Source: JANWZL01 sp037445185 (lineage in GTDB: Bacteria; Pseudomonadota; Gammaproteobacteria; Burkholderiales; Thiobacillaceae). From it: 13,126 nucleotides of DNA. The stretch lies in the NCBI GenBank assembly GCA_037445185.1, contig JBBIKZ010000069.1, forward strand, positions 1 through 13,126. Direction: 5' to 3'. Every line of letters starts with the position of its first letter. Positions within the stretch are counted from its first letter, which is position 1. The notes under the pieces are model-generated. The model did no database searches, was not told where the DNA came from, and saw nothing but the letters and a program-made list of their open reading frames with translations. This document shows, piece after piece, positions 6,275 through 12,736 of this stretch. The position numbers and the translations under genes were made by a program.

Positions 6275-8503
6275 ATGCAACGCCTGCTGAAGACCGATCC
6301 GAACGCGCTCGCCGATACCGCGTCCACCAACCAGGCAGGCGAGCGCCAGGCCGATCCCGTGCTCGCCCTGGCGCGGGCGCTGCCCGAGAACATCGCCTAC
6401 CTCAAGCCCGCCGAGGTCGATGCCTTCGCCCGCGCCTATGCCTTCAGCGCCCGTGCCCATGCCGGGCAGTTCCGCAAGGACGGCGAGCCCTACATCACGC
6501 ATCCCCTGGCGGTGGCCGAGATCCTGGCCGGGTGGAACATGGACGGGCAGACCTTGGTGGCCGCCCTGCTGCATGACGTGGTCGAGGACACCGGTGTGAC
6601 GCGCGAGGAGATCGCCGCCAATTTCGGCCCGGCCGTGGCCGCGCTGGTGGATGGGGTCACCAAGCTGGACCAGCTTCAGTTCGAGAGCAAGGCCCACGCC
6701 CAGGCGGAGAACTTCCGCAAGATGCTGCTGGCCATGGCCCAGGACGTGCGCGTCATCCTCATCAAGCTGGCCGACCGGCTGCACAACATGCGTACGCTGG
6801 ACGCCATGAAACCGGATGCGCGCACGCGCATCGCCCAGGAGACGCTCGAGATCTACGCCCCCATCGCCAATCGCCTGGGCTTGAACCATCTGTATCAGGA
6901 GCTGGAGGATCTCGCCTTCCAGCACCTGCACCCCACCCGCCACAAGGTGCTGGAAAAGGCCATCCAGGCCGCGCGGGGGAACCGGCGCGAGGTGGTGGAG
7001 AGGATCAAGCAGGCCATCGAGGAAAAGCTCAAGAGCTGCGGCATCGAGGCCCAGGTCTTCGGCCGGGAGAAACACCTCTACAGCGTCTACCGCAAGATGC
7101 AGGAGAAGTCGCTCGCCTTCTCCGAGGTGTTCGACATCTACGGCTTCCGCGTCATCGTCGAGGACGTGCGCAGCTGCTACCTCGCCCTGGGGGCGTTGCA
7201 CAGCCTGTACAAGCCCATCCCCGGCAAGTTCAAGGACTACATCGCCATCCCCAAGGCGAACGGCTACCAGTCCCTGCACACCACCCTGTTCGGCCCCTTC
7301 GGCGCGCCGCTGGAGGTGCAGATCCGCACCCATGAGATGCACCGCGTGGCCGAGGCCGGGGTCGCCTCGCACTGGCTGTACAAGACCGGCGGCGAGTCGG
7401 CGTTCTCCGAGGTGCAGAAGAAGACCCACCAGTGGCTGCAGAGCCTGCTCGACATCCAGGCCGACAGCCGCGACTCGGTGGAATTCCTCGAACACATCAA
7501 GGTGGACCTCTTCCCCGACGAGGTCTACGTCTTCACCCCCAAGGGCAAGATCCTGGCCCTGCCGCGCGGCGCCACGGCCATCGACTTCGCCTACAGCGTG
7601 CATACCGACATCGGCAACCACTGCGTGGCGGCGAAGATCAACGGCGACTACATGCCGCTGTCCACCCCGCTGAAGAACGGCGACCGGGTGGAGATCATCA
7701 CCAGCGAATCCGCCCGCCCGAGCCCCTCCTGGGTGCATTTCGCCGTCACCGGCAAGGCGCGGGCGCACATCCGCAGCGCGCTGAAGAACACCCATCGCGC
7801 GGAGTCGGAGGCCCTGGGGCTGCAACTGCTGAACCAGGCCCTGCGCGCCCTGGGCACCCGCCCGGAGCAGGTCGGCGAGGCGCAGTGGGAGAAGGTGGTC
7901 AAGGAAAGCGGTCGCAGCCGGGAGGACCTGCTGATGGAGATCGGGCTGGGCAAGCGCCTCGGGGTGGTGGTGGCGCGGCAGTTGCTGGCCAGGGAGTCCG
8001 ACACGGAGAGCCGCAAGAGCGCCGGCCCCATGCTGATCCGCGGCGCCGAAGGCGTGTCCGTGCGTCTGGCCAAGTGCTGTCGCCCCATACCGGGCGACCC
8101 CATCATCGGCCAGATCAAGAAGGAGCAGGGCCTCGTCATCCATACCCACGATTGCCCGCAGGTGCGCCACTACCGCGAGGACCCGGACAAGTGGGTGGAC
8201 GTGGAATGGGCGGCCGACATCGACAAACCCTTCGACGTCGGCATCAAGGTGACCGTCGCCAACAAGCGCGGCGTGCTGGGTCAGGTGGCCTCGGTCATCG
8301 CCGGCGAGGGTTCCAACATCGACGACGTCAGCATGGAGGAGGCCGCCGGTGCCTTCACCAATCTCTATTTCACCGTGCAGGTGCAGAACCGTCTACACCT
8401 CGCCCGCCTCATGCGGGCCCTGCGCGGTCTGCCGGAGGTGGTGCGCATCAACCGCACGAAGGGGCGGCACCACGCGACGGGCGGCGGTGTCCATGCGGCA
8501 TGA
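6275..8503 (+). CDS. spoT: Bifunctional (p)ppGpp synthetase/hydrolase (RelA/SpoT family)
   Basis: This 742-residue long RSH enzyme makes and degrades the alarmone (p)ppGpp. The N-terminal hydrolase domain is intact: YITHP (73-77), HD in LLHDVVEDT (100-101) and KLADRLHNMR (164-173). The synthetase domain follows, with HLYSVYRKM, FDIYGFRVIV, YIAIPKANGYQSLHT and LEVQIRT (346-352). Residues 318-321 read KFKD, a basic form of the RxKD signature of bifunctional enzymes rather than the ExDD of synthetase-only RelA. A TGS domain (EVYVFTPKGK, about 416-476), a zinc-finger-like region with CC at 601-602 and HDC at 625-627, and a C-terminal ACT domain (about 655-728) complete the layout. The ATG at 6275 follows rpoZ closely and has no clear Shine-Dalgarno sequence. 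The name spoT rests on the intact hydrolase site and the gmk-rpoZ-spoT context. Confidence 0.96.
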   Translation: MQRLLKTDPNALADTASTNQAGERQADPVLALARALPENIAYLKPAEVDAFARAYAFSARAHAGQFRKDGEPYITHPLAVAEILAGWNMDGQTLVAALLHDVVEDTGVTREEIAANFGPAVAALVDGVTKLDQLQFESKAHAQAENFRKMLLAMAQDVRVILIKLADRLHNMRTLDAMKPDARTRIAQETLEIYAPIANRLGLNHLYQELEDLAFQHLHPTRHKVLEKAIQAARGNRREVVERIKQAIEEKLKSCGIEAQVFGREKHLYSVYRKMQEKSLAFSEVFDIYGFRVIVEDVRSCYLALGALHSLYKPIPGKFKDYIAIPKANGYQSLHTTLFGPFGAPLEVQIRTHEMHRVAEAGVASHWLYKTGGESAFSEVQKKTHQWLQSLLDIQADSRDSVEFLEHIKVDLFPDEVYVFTPKGKILALPRGATAIDFAYSVHTDIGNHCVAAKINGDYMPLSTPLKNGDRVEIITSESARPSPSWVHFAVTGKARAHIRSALKNTHRAESEALGLQLLNQALRALGTRPEQVGEAQWEKVVKESGRSREDLLMEIGLGKRLGVVVARQLLARESDTESRKSAGPMLIRGAEGVSVRLAKCCRPIPGDPIIGQIKKEQGLVIHTHDCPQVRHYREDPDKWVDVEWAADIDKPFDVGIKVTVANKRGVLGQVASVIAGEGSNIDDVSMEEAAGAFTNLYFTVQVQNRLHLARLMRALRGLPEVVRINRTKGRHHATGGGVHAA

Positions 8504-8612
8504 TACACGTCGCCGGGATCTGCCTGCCGGCCTTAGGTCTGCCGCTTCTGACCTGTCCCAGCCGTCAACGGCTAACGCTTTCCACAACGACCAAGCATAA
8601 CGAAAGACTGCC
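8504..8612 (+). other. spoT-ridA intergenic stretch with a small hairpin
   Basis: This 109-nt gap has one short perfect palindrome: AGCCG and CGGCT (8560-8573) around the loop TCAA. No T-run follows, so I do not call a terminator. CATAAC at 8596 resembles a -10 box, but its start point would lie almost on the ridA start codon and no -35 matches. Read-through from spoT into ridA seems possible. Confidence 0.35.
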
Positions 8613-8996
8613 ATGACCAGGACCCTCATCAGCACCGACCAGGCCCCCGCCGCCATCGGCACCTACTCCCAAGCCGTGCGGGCCGGCAACACCGTCTATC
8701 TGTCCGGCCAGATCGGCCTGGATCCGGCCGGCATGCAACTGGTGGAGGGCATCGAGGCCCAGATCCACCGTGTCTTCGCCAACCTCGCCGCCGTGGCCGA
8801 GGCGGCGGGAGGCAGCCTGGCGGATGTGGTCAAGCTCAACGTCTACCTCACCGACCTCGCCCATTTCGGCAAGGTCAACGAGATCATGGCCCAGTACTTC
8901 TCCCAGCCCTACCCGGCCCGCGCCGCCGTGGGCGTGGCCAGCCTGCCGCGCGGGGCGCTGGTGGAGGCGGATGCGGTGCTGGTCCTTGGCGACTAG
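8613..8996 (+). CDS. ridA: RidA family reactive enamine/imine deaminase
   Basis: RidA (YjgF/YER057c/UK114 family) hydrolyses reactive 2-aminoacrylate and related enamines or imines released by PLP enzymes, protecting other PLP enzymes from damage; it forms trimers in the cytosol. The 127-residue protein (E. coli 128) has APAAIGTYSQAV (11-22) with the active-site Tyr18, YLSGQIGLDP (29-38), VVKLNVYLTDL (72-82) and YPARAAVGVASLPRGALVEA (100-119). Arg103 is the equivalent of the catalytic Arg105 of E. coli, and Glu119 is also present. This places it in the active RidA subgroup. It starts at ATG 8613 behind a weak GAAAG and ends 15 nt before recG, in the same frame. In E. coli the position between spoT and recG is held by trmH instead. 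Confidence 0.93.
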   Translation: MTRTLISTDQAPAAIGTYSQAVRAGNTVYLSGQIGLDPAGMQLVEGIEAQIHRVFANLAAVAEAAGGSLADVVKLNVYLTDLAHFGKVNEIMAQYFSQPYPARAAVGVASLPRGALVEADAVLVLGD

Positions 8997-9011
8997 CCCG
9001 CGGCCGGCTGT

Positions 9012-11060
9012 ATGGCCAAGGCGCAGGTTGAGGACGCCGTCCTGCGCAGGCTGGGCTACGCCACCCAGACGGACCTCGTCCTACACCTGCCCCTGCGCTA
9101 TGAGGATGAGACCCGGCTGACCCCCTTGCGCGAGGCACGTCCGGGAAGGACGGTGACCGTCGAGGGGGTGATCGTGCACGCCGAATTGCAAACACGCCCG
9201 CGCCGCCAGCTCGTCGTCGAGCTCGCGGCGGCGGAGCCTGAGACCGCTGCGCATCCCGCAGCCCAGCTCTTCTTCCGGCTGCTGCATTTCAACGCGGGCC
9301 AGGTCGCCCAGCTCAGACCGGGCGCGCGTCTGCGCCTGCACGGTGAGGTGCGGCCAGGCTTCTACGGCGCGGAAATGGTGCACCCCCGCTACCGCCTGGT
9401 GAAACCCGGCACGCCCCTGCCCGAGACGCTGACCCCGGTCTATCCGACGGTGGCGGGTCTGTCGCAAACGGCGCTGCGCAAGGCCGTCTCCCTGGCCTTG
9501 GCGCAGTCGGACCTGAGCGAGACCCTGCCCCCCGCCCTCGCGCAGCGCCTGGCGCTGCCCGCCTTCGCCGAGGCGGTGCGACTGTTGCATGCACCGCCGC
9601 CGGACGTCGACCTCGACGCGCTGGAACGGCGCACCCACCCCGCCTGGCGGCGGCTCAAGTTCGACGAGCTGCTGGCACAGCAGCTGTCCCTGCGCCGGCA
9701 TGCCCGTGCCCGCGCCACGCTCAGCGCGCCGGCCATGCAGTCTGGGGGGGATCTGGCGCAGCGGCTGCTCTCCGCCCTGCCCTTCGCCCTGACCCGCGCC
9801 CAGGAGCGGGTGTGGCAGGAGATCCGGGCCGATCTGGCCCGTCCCCACCCCATGCATCGCCTGCTGCAGGGCGACGTGGGCAGCGGCAAGACGCTGGTGG
9901 CGGCGCTCGCCTGCCTGCCCGTGGTCGCGTCGGGCTGGCAGGCCGCCGTCATGGCCCCGACCGAAATCCTGGCCGAACAGCTGCACCTGAAATTGCGCGA
10001 ATGGCTGGAACCGCTCGGCCTCGGGGTGGTGTGGCTCGCCGCCGCGCTCAAGGGCAAGGCCCGGGCCTCGGCATTGTCGGCCATCAACGCCGGGCAGGCC
10101 CAGATCGCGGTGGGCACGCATGCCCTCATCCAGGAGGGGGTGGACTTCCCCCGCCTGGGGCTGGCCATCGTCGACGAACAGCACCGCTTCGGCGTCGAAC
10201 AACGGCTTGCGCTGCGTGCCAAGGGTCGCCCCGCCCTCACCCCTCACCTGCTCATGATGTCCGCCACCCCCATCCCGCGCAGCCTGGCCATGAGCTATTA
10301 CGCCGACCTCGACGTCTCCACCCTGGACGAGCTGCCGCCGGGGCGCCGGCCCATCGCCACCCGTGTCATCCACATGACGCGCCGCCCGGAGGTGATCGCG
10401 CGCCTGCGCGACTACTGTCTCGGCGGCGCCCAGGCCTACTGGGTCTGCCCCCTGGTGGAGGAGTCCGAGAAGCTGCAGCTTAAGGCCACCCTGGCGGCCC
10501 ACGCCGAACTCGCCGCCGCCCTGCCCGAACTCGGCGTCGGGCTGGTGCACGGGCGCATGAAGGCGGAGGAGAAGGCGGCGGTGATGACCGCCTTCAAGGC
10601 CGGCAGGCTCCACCTGCTGGTGGCCACCACGGTCATCGAGGTGGGGGTGGACGTCCCCAATGCCGGCCTGATGGTGATCGAACACGCCGAGCGCATGGGG
10701 CTCGCCCAGTTGCACCAGCTGCGCGGCCGCGTCGGACGGGGCACGCGCGAGTCGACCTGCATCCTGCTCTACGCCGAACCGCTGTCGGATGCGGCAAGGC
10801 GACGGCTGCGCATCCTCCGCGAGCAGCACGACGGCTTCGCCATCGCGCGCGAGGACCTGCTGCTCAGGGGGCCGGGGGAATTCATGGGCGCACGCCAGTC
10901 CGGGCAACCCTGGCTGCGCTTCGCCGATCCGGAGACGGATCTCGACCTGCTGGACACCGCCCGCAAGGCCGCGGATTGGCTGTTGGACCATCACCCCGGT
11001 GCAGTCGAGCGACACCTGGCGCGCTGGCTGCCCAAGGGTCTCGACTACCTGCGCGGCTAG
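9012..11060 (+). CDS. recG: ATP-dependent DNA helicase RecG
   Basis: RecG remodels stalled replication forks, R-loops and Holliday junctions by double-strand DNA translocation. The 682-residue protein (E. coli 693) has an N-terminal wedge/OB region (LHLPLRYEDET at 24-34, AEMVHPRYRLV). SF2 helicase motifs follow: GDVGSGKT (287-294, Walker A), APTEILAEQ (motif Ia), DEQHRFGVEQR (388-398, the DExH box), MSATPIPRSLA (motif III), TTVIEVGVDVPNA (motif V) and QLRGRVGRG (motif VI). The RecG-specific DGFAIAREDLLLRGPGEF stretch (the TRG motif region) comes after. The ATG at 9012 gives a slightly shorter N-terminus than E. coli. An upstream in-frame stop (the ridA stop) rules out a longer one. No Shine-Dalgarno sequence is visible; ridA is 15 nt upstream. 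Confidence 0.97.
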   Translation: MAKAQVEDAVLRRLGYATQTDLVLHLPLRYEDETRLTPLREARPGRTVTVEGVIVHAELQTRPRRQLVVELAAAEPETAAHPAAQLFFRLLHFNAGQVAQLRPGARLRLHGEVRPGFYGAEMVHPRYRLVKPGTPLPETLTPVYPTVAGLSQTALRKAVSLALAQSDLSETLPPALAQRLALPAFAEAVRLLHAPPPDVDLDALERRTHPAWRRLKFDELLAQQLSLRRHARARATLSAPAMQSGGDLAQRLLSALPFALTRAQERVWQEIRADLARPHPMHRLLQGDVGSGKTLVAALACLPVVASGWQAAVMAPTEILAEQLHLKLREWLEPLGLGVVWLAAALKGKARASALSAINAGQAQIAVGTHALIQEGVDFPRLGLAIVDEQHRFGVEQRLALRAKGRPALTPHLLMMSATPIPRSLAMSYYADLDVSTLDELPPGRRPIATRVIHMTRRPEVIARLRDYCLGGAQAYWVCPLVEESEKLQLKATLAAHAELAAALPELGVGLVHGRMKAEEKAAVMTAFKAGRLHLLVATTVIEVGVDVPNAGLMVIEHAERMGLAQLHQLRGRVGRGTRESTCILLYAEPLSDAARRRLRILREQHDGFAIAREDLLLRGPGEFMGARQSGQPWLRFADPETDLDLLDTARKAADWLLDHHPGAVERHLARWLPKGLDYLRG

Positions 11061-11073
11061 CTCCCAATTCGAA

Positions 11074-11133
11074 CCGTTCATGGCCAACCGGCCACCCCTG
11101 CCTATGAACGAGCGTTGTGCCGGCCATGAACGG
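11074..11133. repeat. Imperfect palindrome downstream of recG
   Basis: CCGTTCATGGCC (11074-11085) and GGCCATGAACGG (11122-11133) are exact 12-bp inverted copies. Skipping the AACC at 11086-11089, GGC at 11090-11092 can add three pairs with GCC at 11119-11121. A third ATGAACG (11104-11110) inside can instead pair with CGTTCAT (11075-11081). TGGCC (11081-11085) can also form a small hairpin with GGCCA (11090-11094). The repeats resemble a REP-type intergenic element or alternative RNA folds. No open reading frame of note is explained by it. Confidence 0.6.
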
Positions 11134-11145
11134 ATACCCCTTATG

Positions 11146-11160
11146 TGGGCCTGTGGCCCA
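11146..11160 (+). terminator. Hairpin after recG, possible weak terminator
   Basis: TGGGCC and GGCCCA form a perfect 6-bp stem around TGT, followed by TTCCTC rather than a proper T-tract. It lies 86 nt past the recG stop. It may aid 3' end formation, but it lacks the U-run expected for an intrinsic terminator, so the call is tentative. Confidence 0.3.
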
Positions 11161-11175
11161 TTCCTCGCTGCGCTC

Positions 11176-11226
11176 GGGACCGGCACAGCGCGCCGTCCCG
11201 TGCCGTTCGGGCTGGTCGCGCCAGCC
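11176..11226. repeat. Two further stem-loops in the recG-ubiC gap
   Basis: GGGAC plus GGC (11176-11184, one bulged C) pairs with GCCGTCCC (11192-11199). Alternatively CGGCAC (11181-11186) can pair with GTGCCG (11200-11205). Farther on, GGCTGG (11210-11215) pairs perfectly with CCAGCC (11221-11226) around TCGCG. Together with the preceding repeats this makes most of 11074-11226 self-complementary. The role is unknown. Confidence 0.5.
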
Positions 11227-11276
11227 ACCTTTCGCGGCCGGCTGCCGGGTGTGGTCAACTGCGGTGCTTGGGTGAA

Positions 11277-11285
11277 TGGCATAAT
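11277..11285 (+). promoter_or_regulatory. Extended -10 promoter for ubiC-ubiA
   Basis: TGGCATAAT reads as an extended -10 element: TGn directly before CATAAT (five of six to consensus). No matching -35 sits at normal spacing, which is usual for extended -10 promoters. Transcription would start near 11291-11293, giving a leader of only about 18 nt before the ubiC ATG at 11310. The surrounding AT-rich patch stands out from the GC-rich flanks. Confidence 0.5.
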
Positions 11286-11309
11286 TTACGGCTTGCACCC
11301 ATCACCATC

Positions 11310-11861
11310 ATGAACCCCTGGCAAGCGATCCTGGTGGGTCACTCTCCCTACCGAGCCTGGCTAACTGATAACGGCTCGTTGACCCAGGCACTAAAGAGGC
11401 GCTGCCCCAATCTGTGCGTCGTGCGCCTGCGACAGCGTCCGGGCAAGCCTCATTACGACGAACGCCCCCCGCTGGCGTTGCGCCCGCATCGGCTCAGCCT
11501 GATCCGGGATGTCCTGCTGACCTGCGCGGGACGGCCCCTGGTCTATGCCCACAGCGTCATCCCCCTGGCCGGCCTGGCCGGCCCGTGGCGCAATCTGTCC
11601 CGCCTGGGCGACCGGCCGCTTGGGGAGGCCTTGTTCAAAGACCCCCAGGTGCGCCGTCATCCCCTGCATTACCGGCGCCTGGATGATCGTCACCCTTTGT
11701 ATCGTGCAGCCATCGCGCACGTGACCGACAAACCGCCCGCCCTGTGGGCCCGTCGTTCGGTGTTCACACGCGACGACCACCCCATCCTGGTGACCGAGGT
11801 CTTCCTGCCCGATGTGCTGCGTCTGCCGCCGCCTCAGCACGCGACAAGGAGTATCCGATGA
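11310..11861 (+). CDS. ubiC: Chorismate pyruvate-lyase
   Basis: UbiC removes pyruvate from chorismate to give 4-hydroxybenzoate, the first committed ubiquinone precursor; it is a small cytosolic enzyme. The 183-residue protein (E. coli 165) shares the family pattern: WLTDNGSLT (17-25), RDVLLTCAGRPLVYAHSVIP (66-85), LSRLGDRPLGEALF (96-109), LWARRSVF (145-152) and VTEVFLP (161-167). Arg66 and Glu163 align with the E. coli active-site Arg76 and Glu155 of mature numbering. The ATG at 11310 precedes the conserved start of the fold; longer in-frame readings run into the structured gap. No Shine-Dalgarno sequence is visible. Codon choice is somewhat less G/C-biased than in its neighbours. The stop overlaps the ubiA start as ATGA, matching sequential pathway steps. 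Confidence 0.9.
   Translation: MNPWQAILVGHSPYRAWLTDNGSLTQALKRRCPNLCVVRLRQRPGKPHYDERPPLALRPHRLSLIRDVLLTCAGRPLVYAHSVIPLAGLAGPWRNLSRLGDRPLGEALFKDPQVRRHPLHYRRLDDRHPLYRAAIAHVTDKPPALWARRSVFTRDDHPILVTEVFLPDVLRLPPPQHATRSIR
11846..11851 (+). promoter_or_regulatory. Ribosome binding site of ubiA
   Basis: AAGGAG lies inside the end of ubiC, 6 nt before the ATG at 11858. It is the strongest Shine-Dalgarno sequence in the window and fixes the ubiA start over longer in-frame readings that begin at 11744. UbiA may therefore be translated independently of ubiC. Confidence 0.8.
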
Positions 11862-12736
11862 CCCTGACCGAACGTCTCAACGCCTACGAGAGGCTCATGC
11901 GGCTGGACAAGCCCATCGGCATCCTCCTGCTCGCCTGGCCGACGTTGTGGGGCTTGTGGCTGTCTTCGGGCGGGCAACCGGATTGGGTCGTACTGTGGAT
12001 CTTCCTCCTCGGCGTGGTGCTGATGCGCTCGGCCGGCTGTGTGATCAACGACTATGCCGACCGCCACTTCGACCCCCATGTCGAACGCACCCGCAACCGC
12101 CCCCTGGCCAGCGGCCAGATCAGCCCGAAGGAGGCCCTGGCGCTGGCCGCGGGCCTGGCCCTGCTCGCCCTGCTGCTGATCCTGCCGCTGAAAAACGTGC
12201 TGCTGCTCCAGCTGGCGGTGGTGGCGGCCTTCCTGGCGGCGAGCTACCCCTTCACCAAGCGCTTCTTCGCCATCCCCCAGGCCTATCTGGGCATCGCCTT
12301 CGGCTTCGGCATCCCCATGGCCTATGCCGCGCACCTCAACGCGGTGCCGGCCATCGCCTGGTGGCTGCTGGCGGCGAACCTGTTCTGGGCCATCGCCTAT
12401 GACACGGAATACGCCATGGTCGACCGGGAGGACGATCTCAAGCTCGGCATCAAGACCTCGGCCATCACCTTCGGCCGCTTCGACGTCATGGCCGTGATGC
12501 TCTGCTACGGCGCGAGCCTCGCCCTGCTCGCCTATGCCGGCTGGCGCATCCATCTCGGCTGGGCCTATTACGCGGGACTCCTCCTCGCCGCGGGCGTGGC
12601 CGCCTATCACTACACCCTGATACGCGATCGCGACCGGGGCAGGTGCTTCAAGGCCTTTCTGCACAACAACTGGTTCGGCGCCGCCGTGTTCGCTGGCATC
12701 GCGCTGGACCTCTATCTGTTGAACCGCAGCGCTTAA
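11858..12736 (+). CDS. ubiA: 4-hydroxybenzoate polyprenyltransferase
   Basis: UbiA is an inner-membrane enzyme that attaches a polyprenyl chain to 4-hydroxybenzoate, using the product of UbiC. The 292-residue protein (E. coli 290) has both Asp-rich, Mg-diphosphate-binding motifs: NDYADRHFD (64-72) and DTEYAMVDREDD (182-193). Also present are the RTRNRPLASGQIS stretch (77-89) and LDKPIGILLLAWP (16-28) near the N-terminus. Several long hydrophobic segments (for example 41-57, 93-126, 142-158, 209-228, 233-252, 273-288) fit the multi-helix membrane fold. The start is set by a strong AAGGAG and the ATGA overlap with ubiC. The TAA stop shares the palindrome TTAA with the convergent dsbC stop, leaving no intergenic space. 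Confidence 0.96.
   Translation: MTLTERLNAYERLMRLDKPIGILLLAWPTLWGLWLSSGGQPDWVVLWIFLLGVVLMRSAGCVINDYADRHFDPHVERTRNRPLASGQISPKEALALAAGLALLALLLILPLKNVLLLQLAVVAAFLAASYPFTKRFFAIPQAYLGIAFGFGIPMAYAAHLNAVPAIAWWLLAANLFWAIAYDTEYAMVDREDDLKLGIKTSAITFGRFDVMAVMLCYGASLALLAYAGWRIHLGWAYYAGLLLAAGVAAYHYTLIRDRDRGRCFKAFLHNNWFGAAVFAGIALDLYLLNRSA

Noticed and set aside
6059..8170. A 703-codon open frame antisense to spoT
   Set aside because: It lies opposite a clearly conserved enzyme, has a low-complexity Gly/Leu/His/Gln/Arg composition and no recognisable motif. Long antisense frames are expected in GC-rich DNA.
11164..11178. CTCGCTGCGCTCGG resembles a stretch near the pUC/pBR322 origin, suggesting vector contamination
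   Set aside because: The match is only about 14 bases, part of a simple palindrome, and the flanks diverge immediately while chromosomal genes continue on both sides.
9081..11282. A 733-codon open frame antisense to recG running into the recG-ubiC gap
   Set aside because: Its composition is that of a shadow frame with Gln/Gly/Arg runs. It has no domain motifs, and every helicase motif is on the other strand.
11079..11313. A possible small protein in the recG-ubiC gap starting MANRPPLPM
   Set aside because: The same stretch is open on both strands and dominated by palindromic DNA, the frame begins inside recG, and it overlaps the ubiC start. No Shine-Dalgarno sequence or family resemblance was seen.
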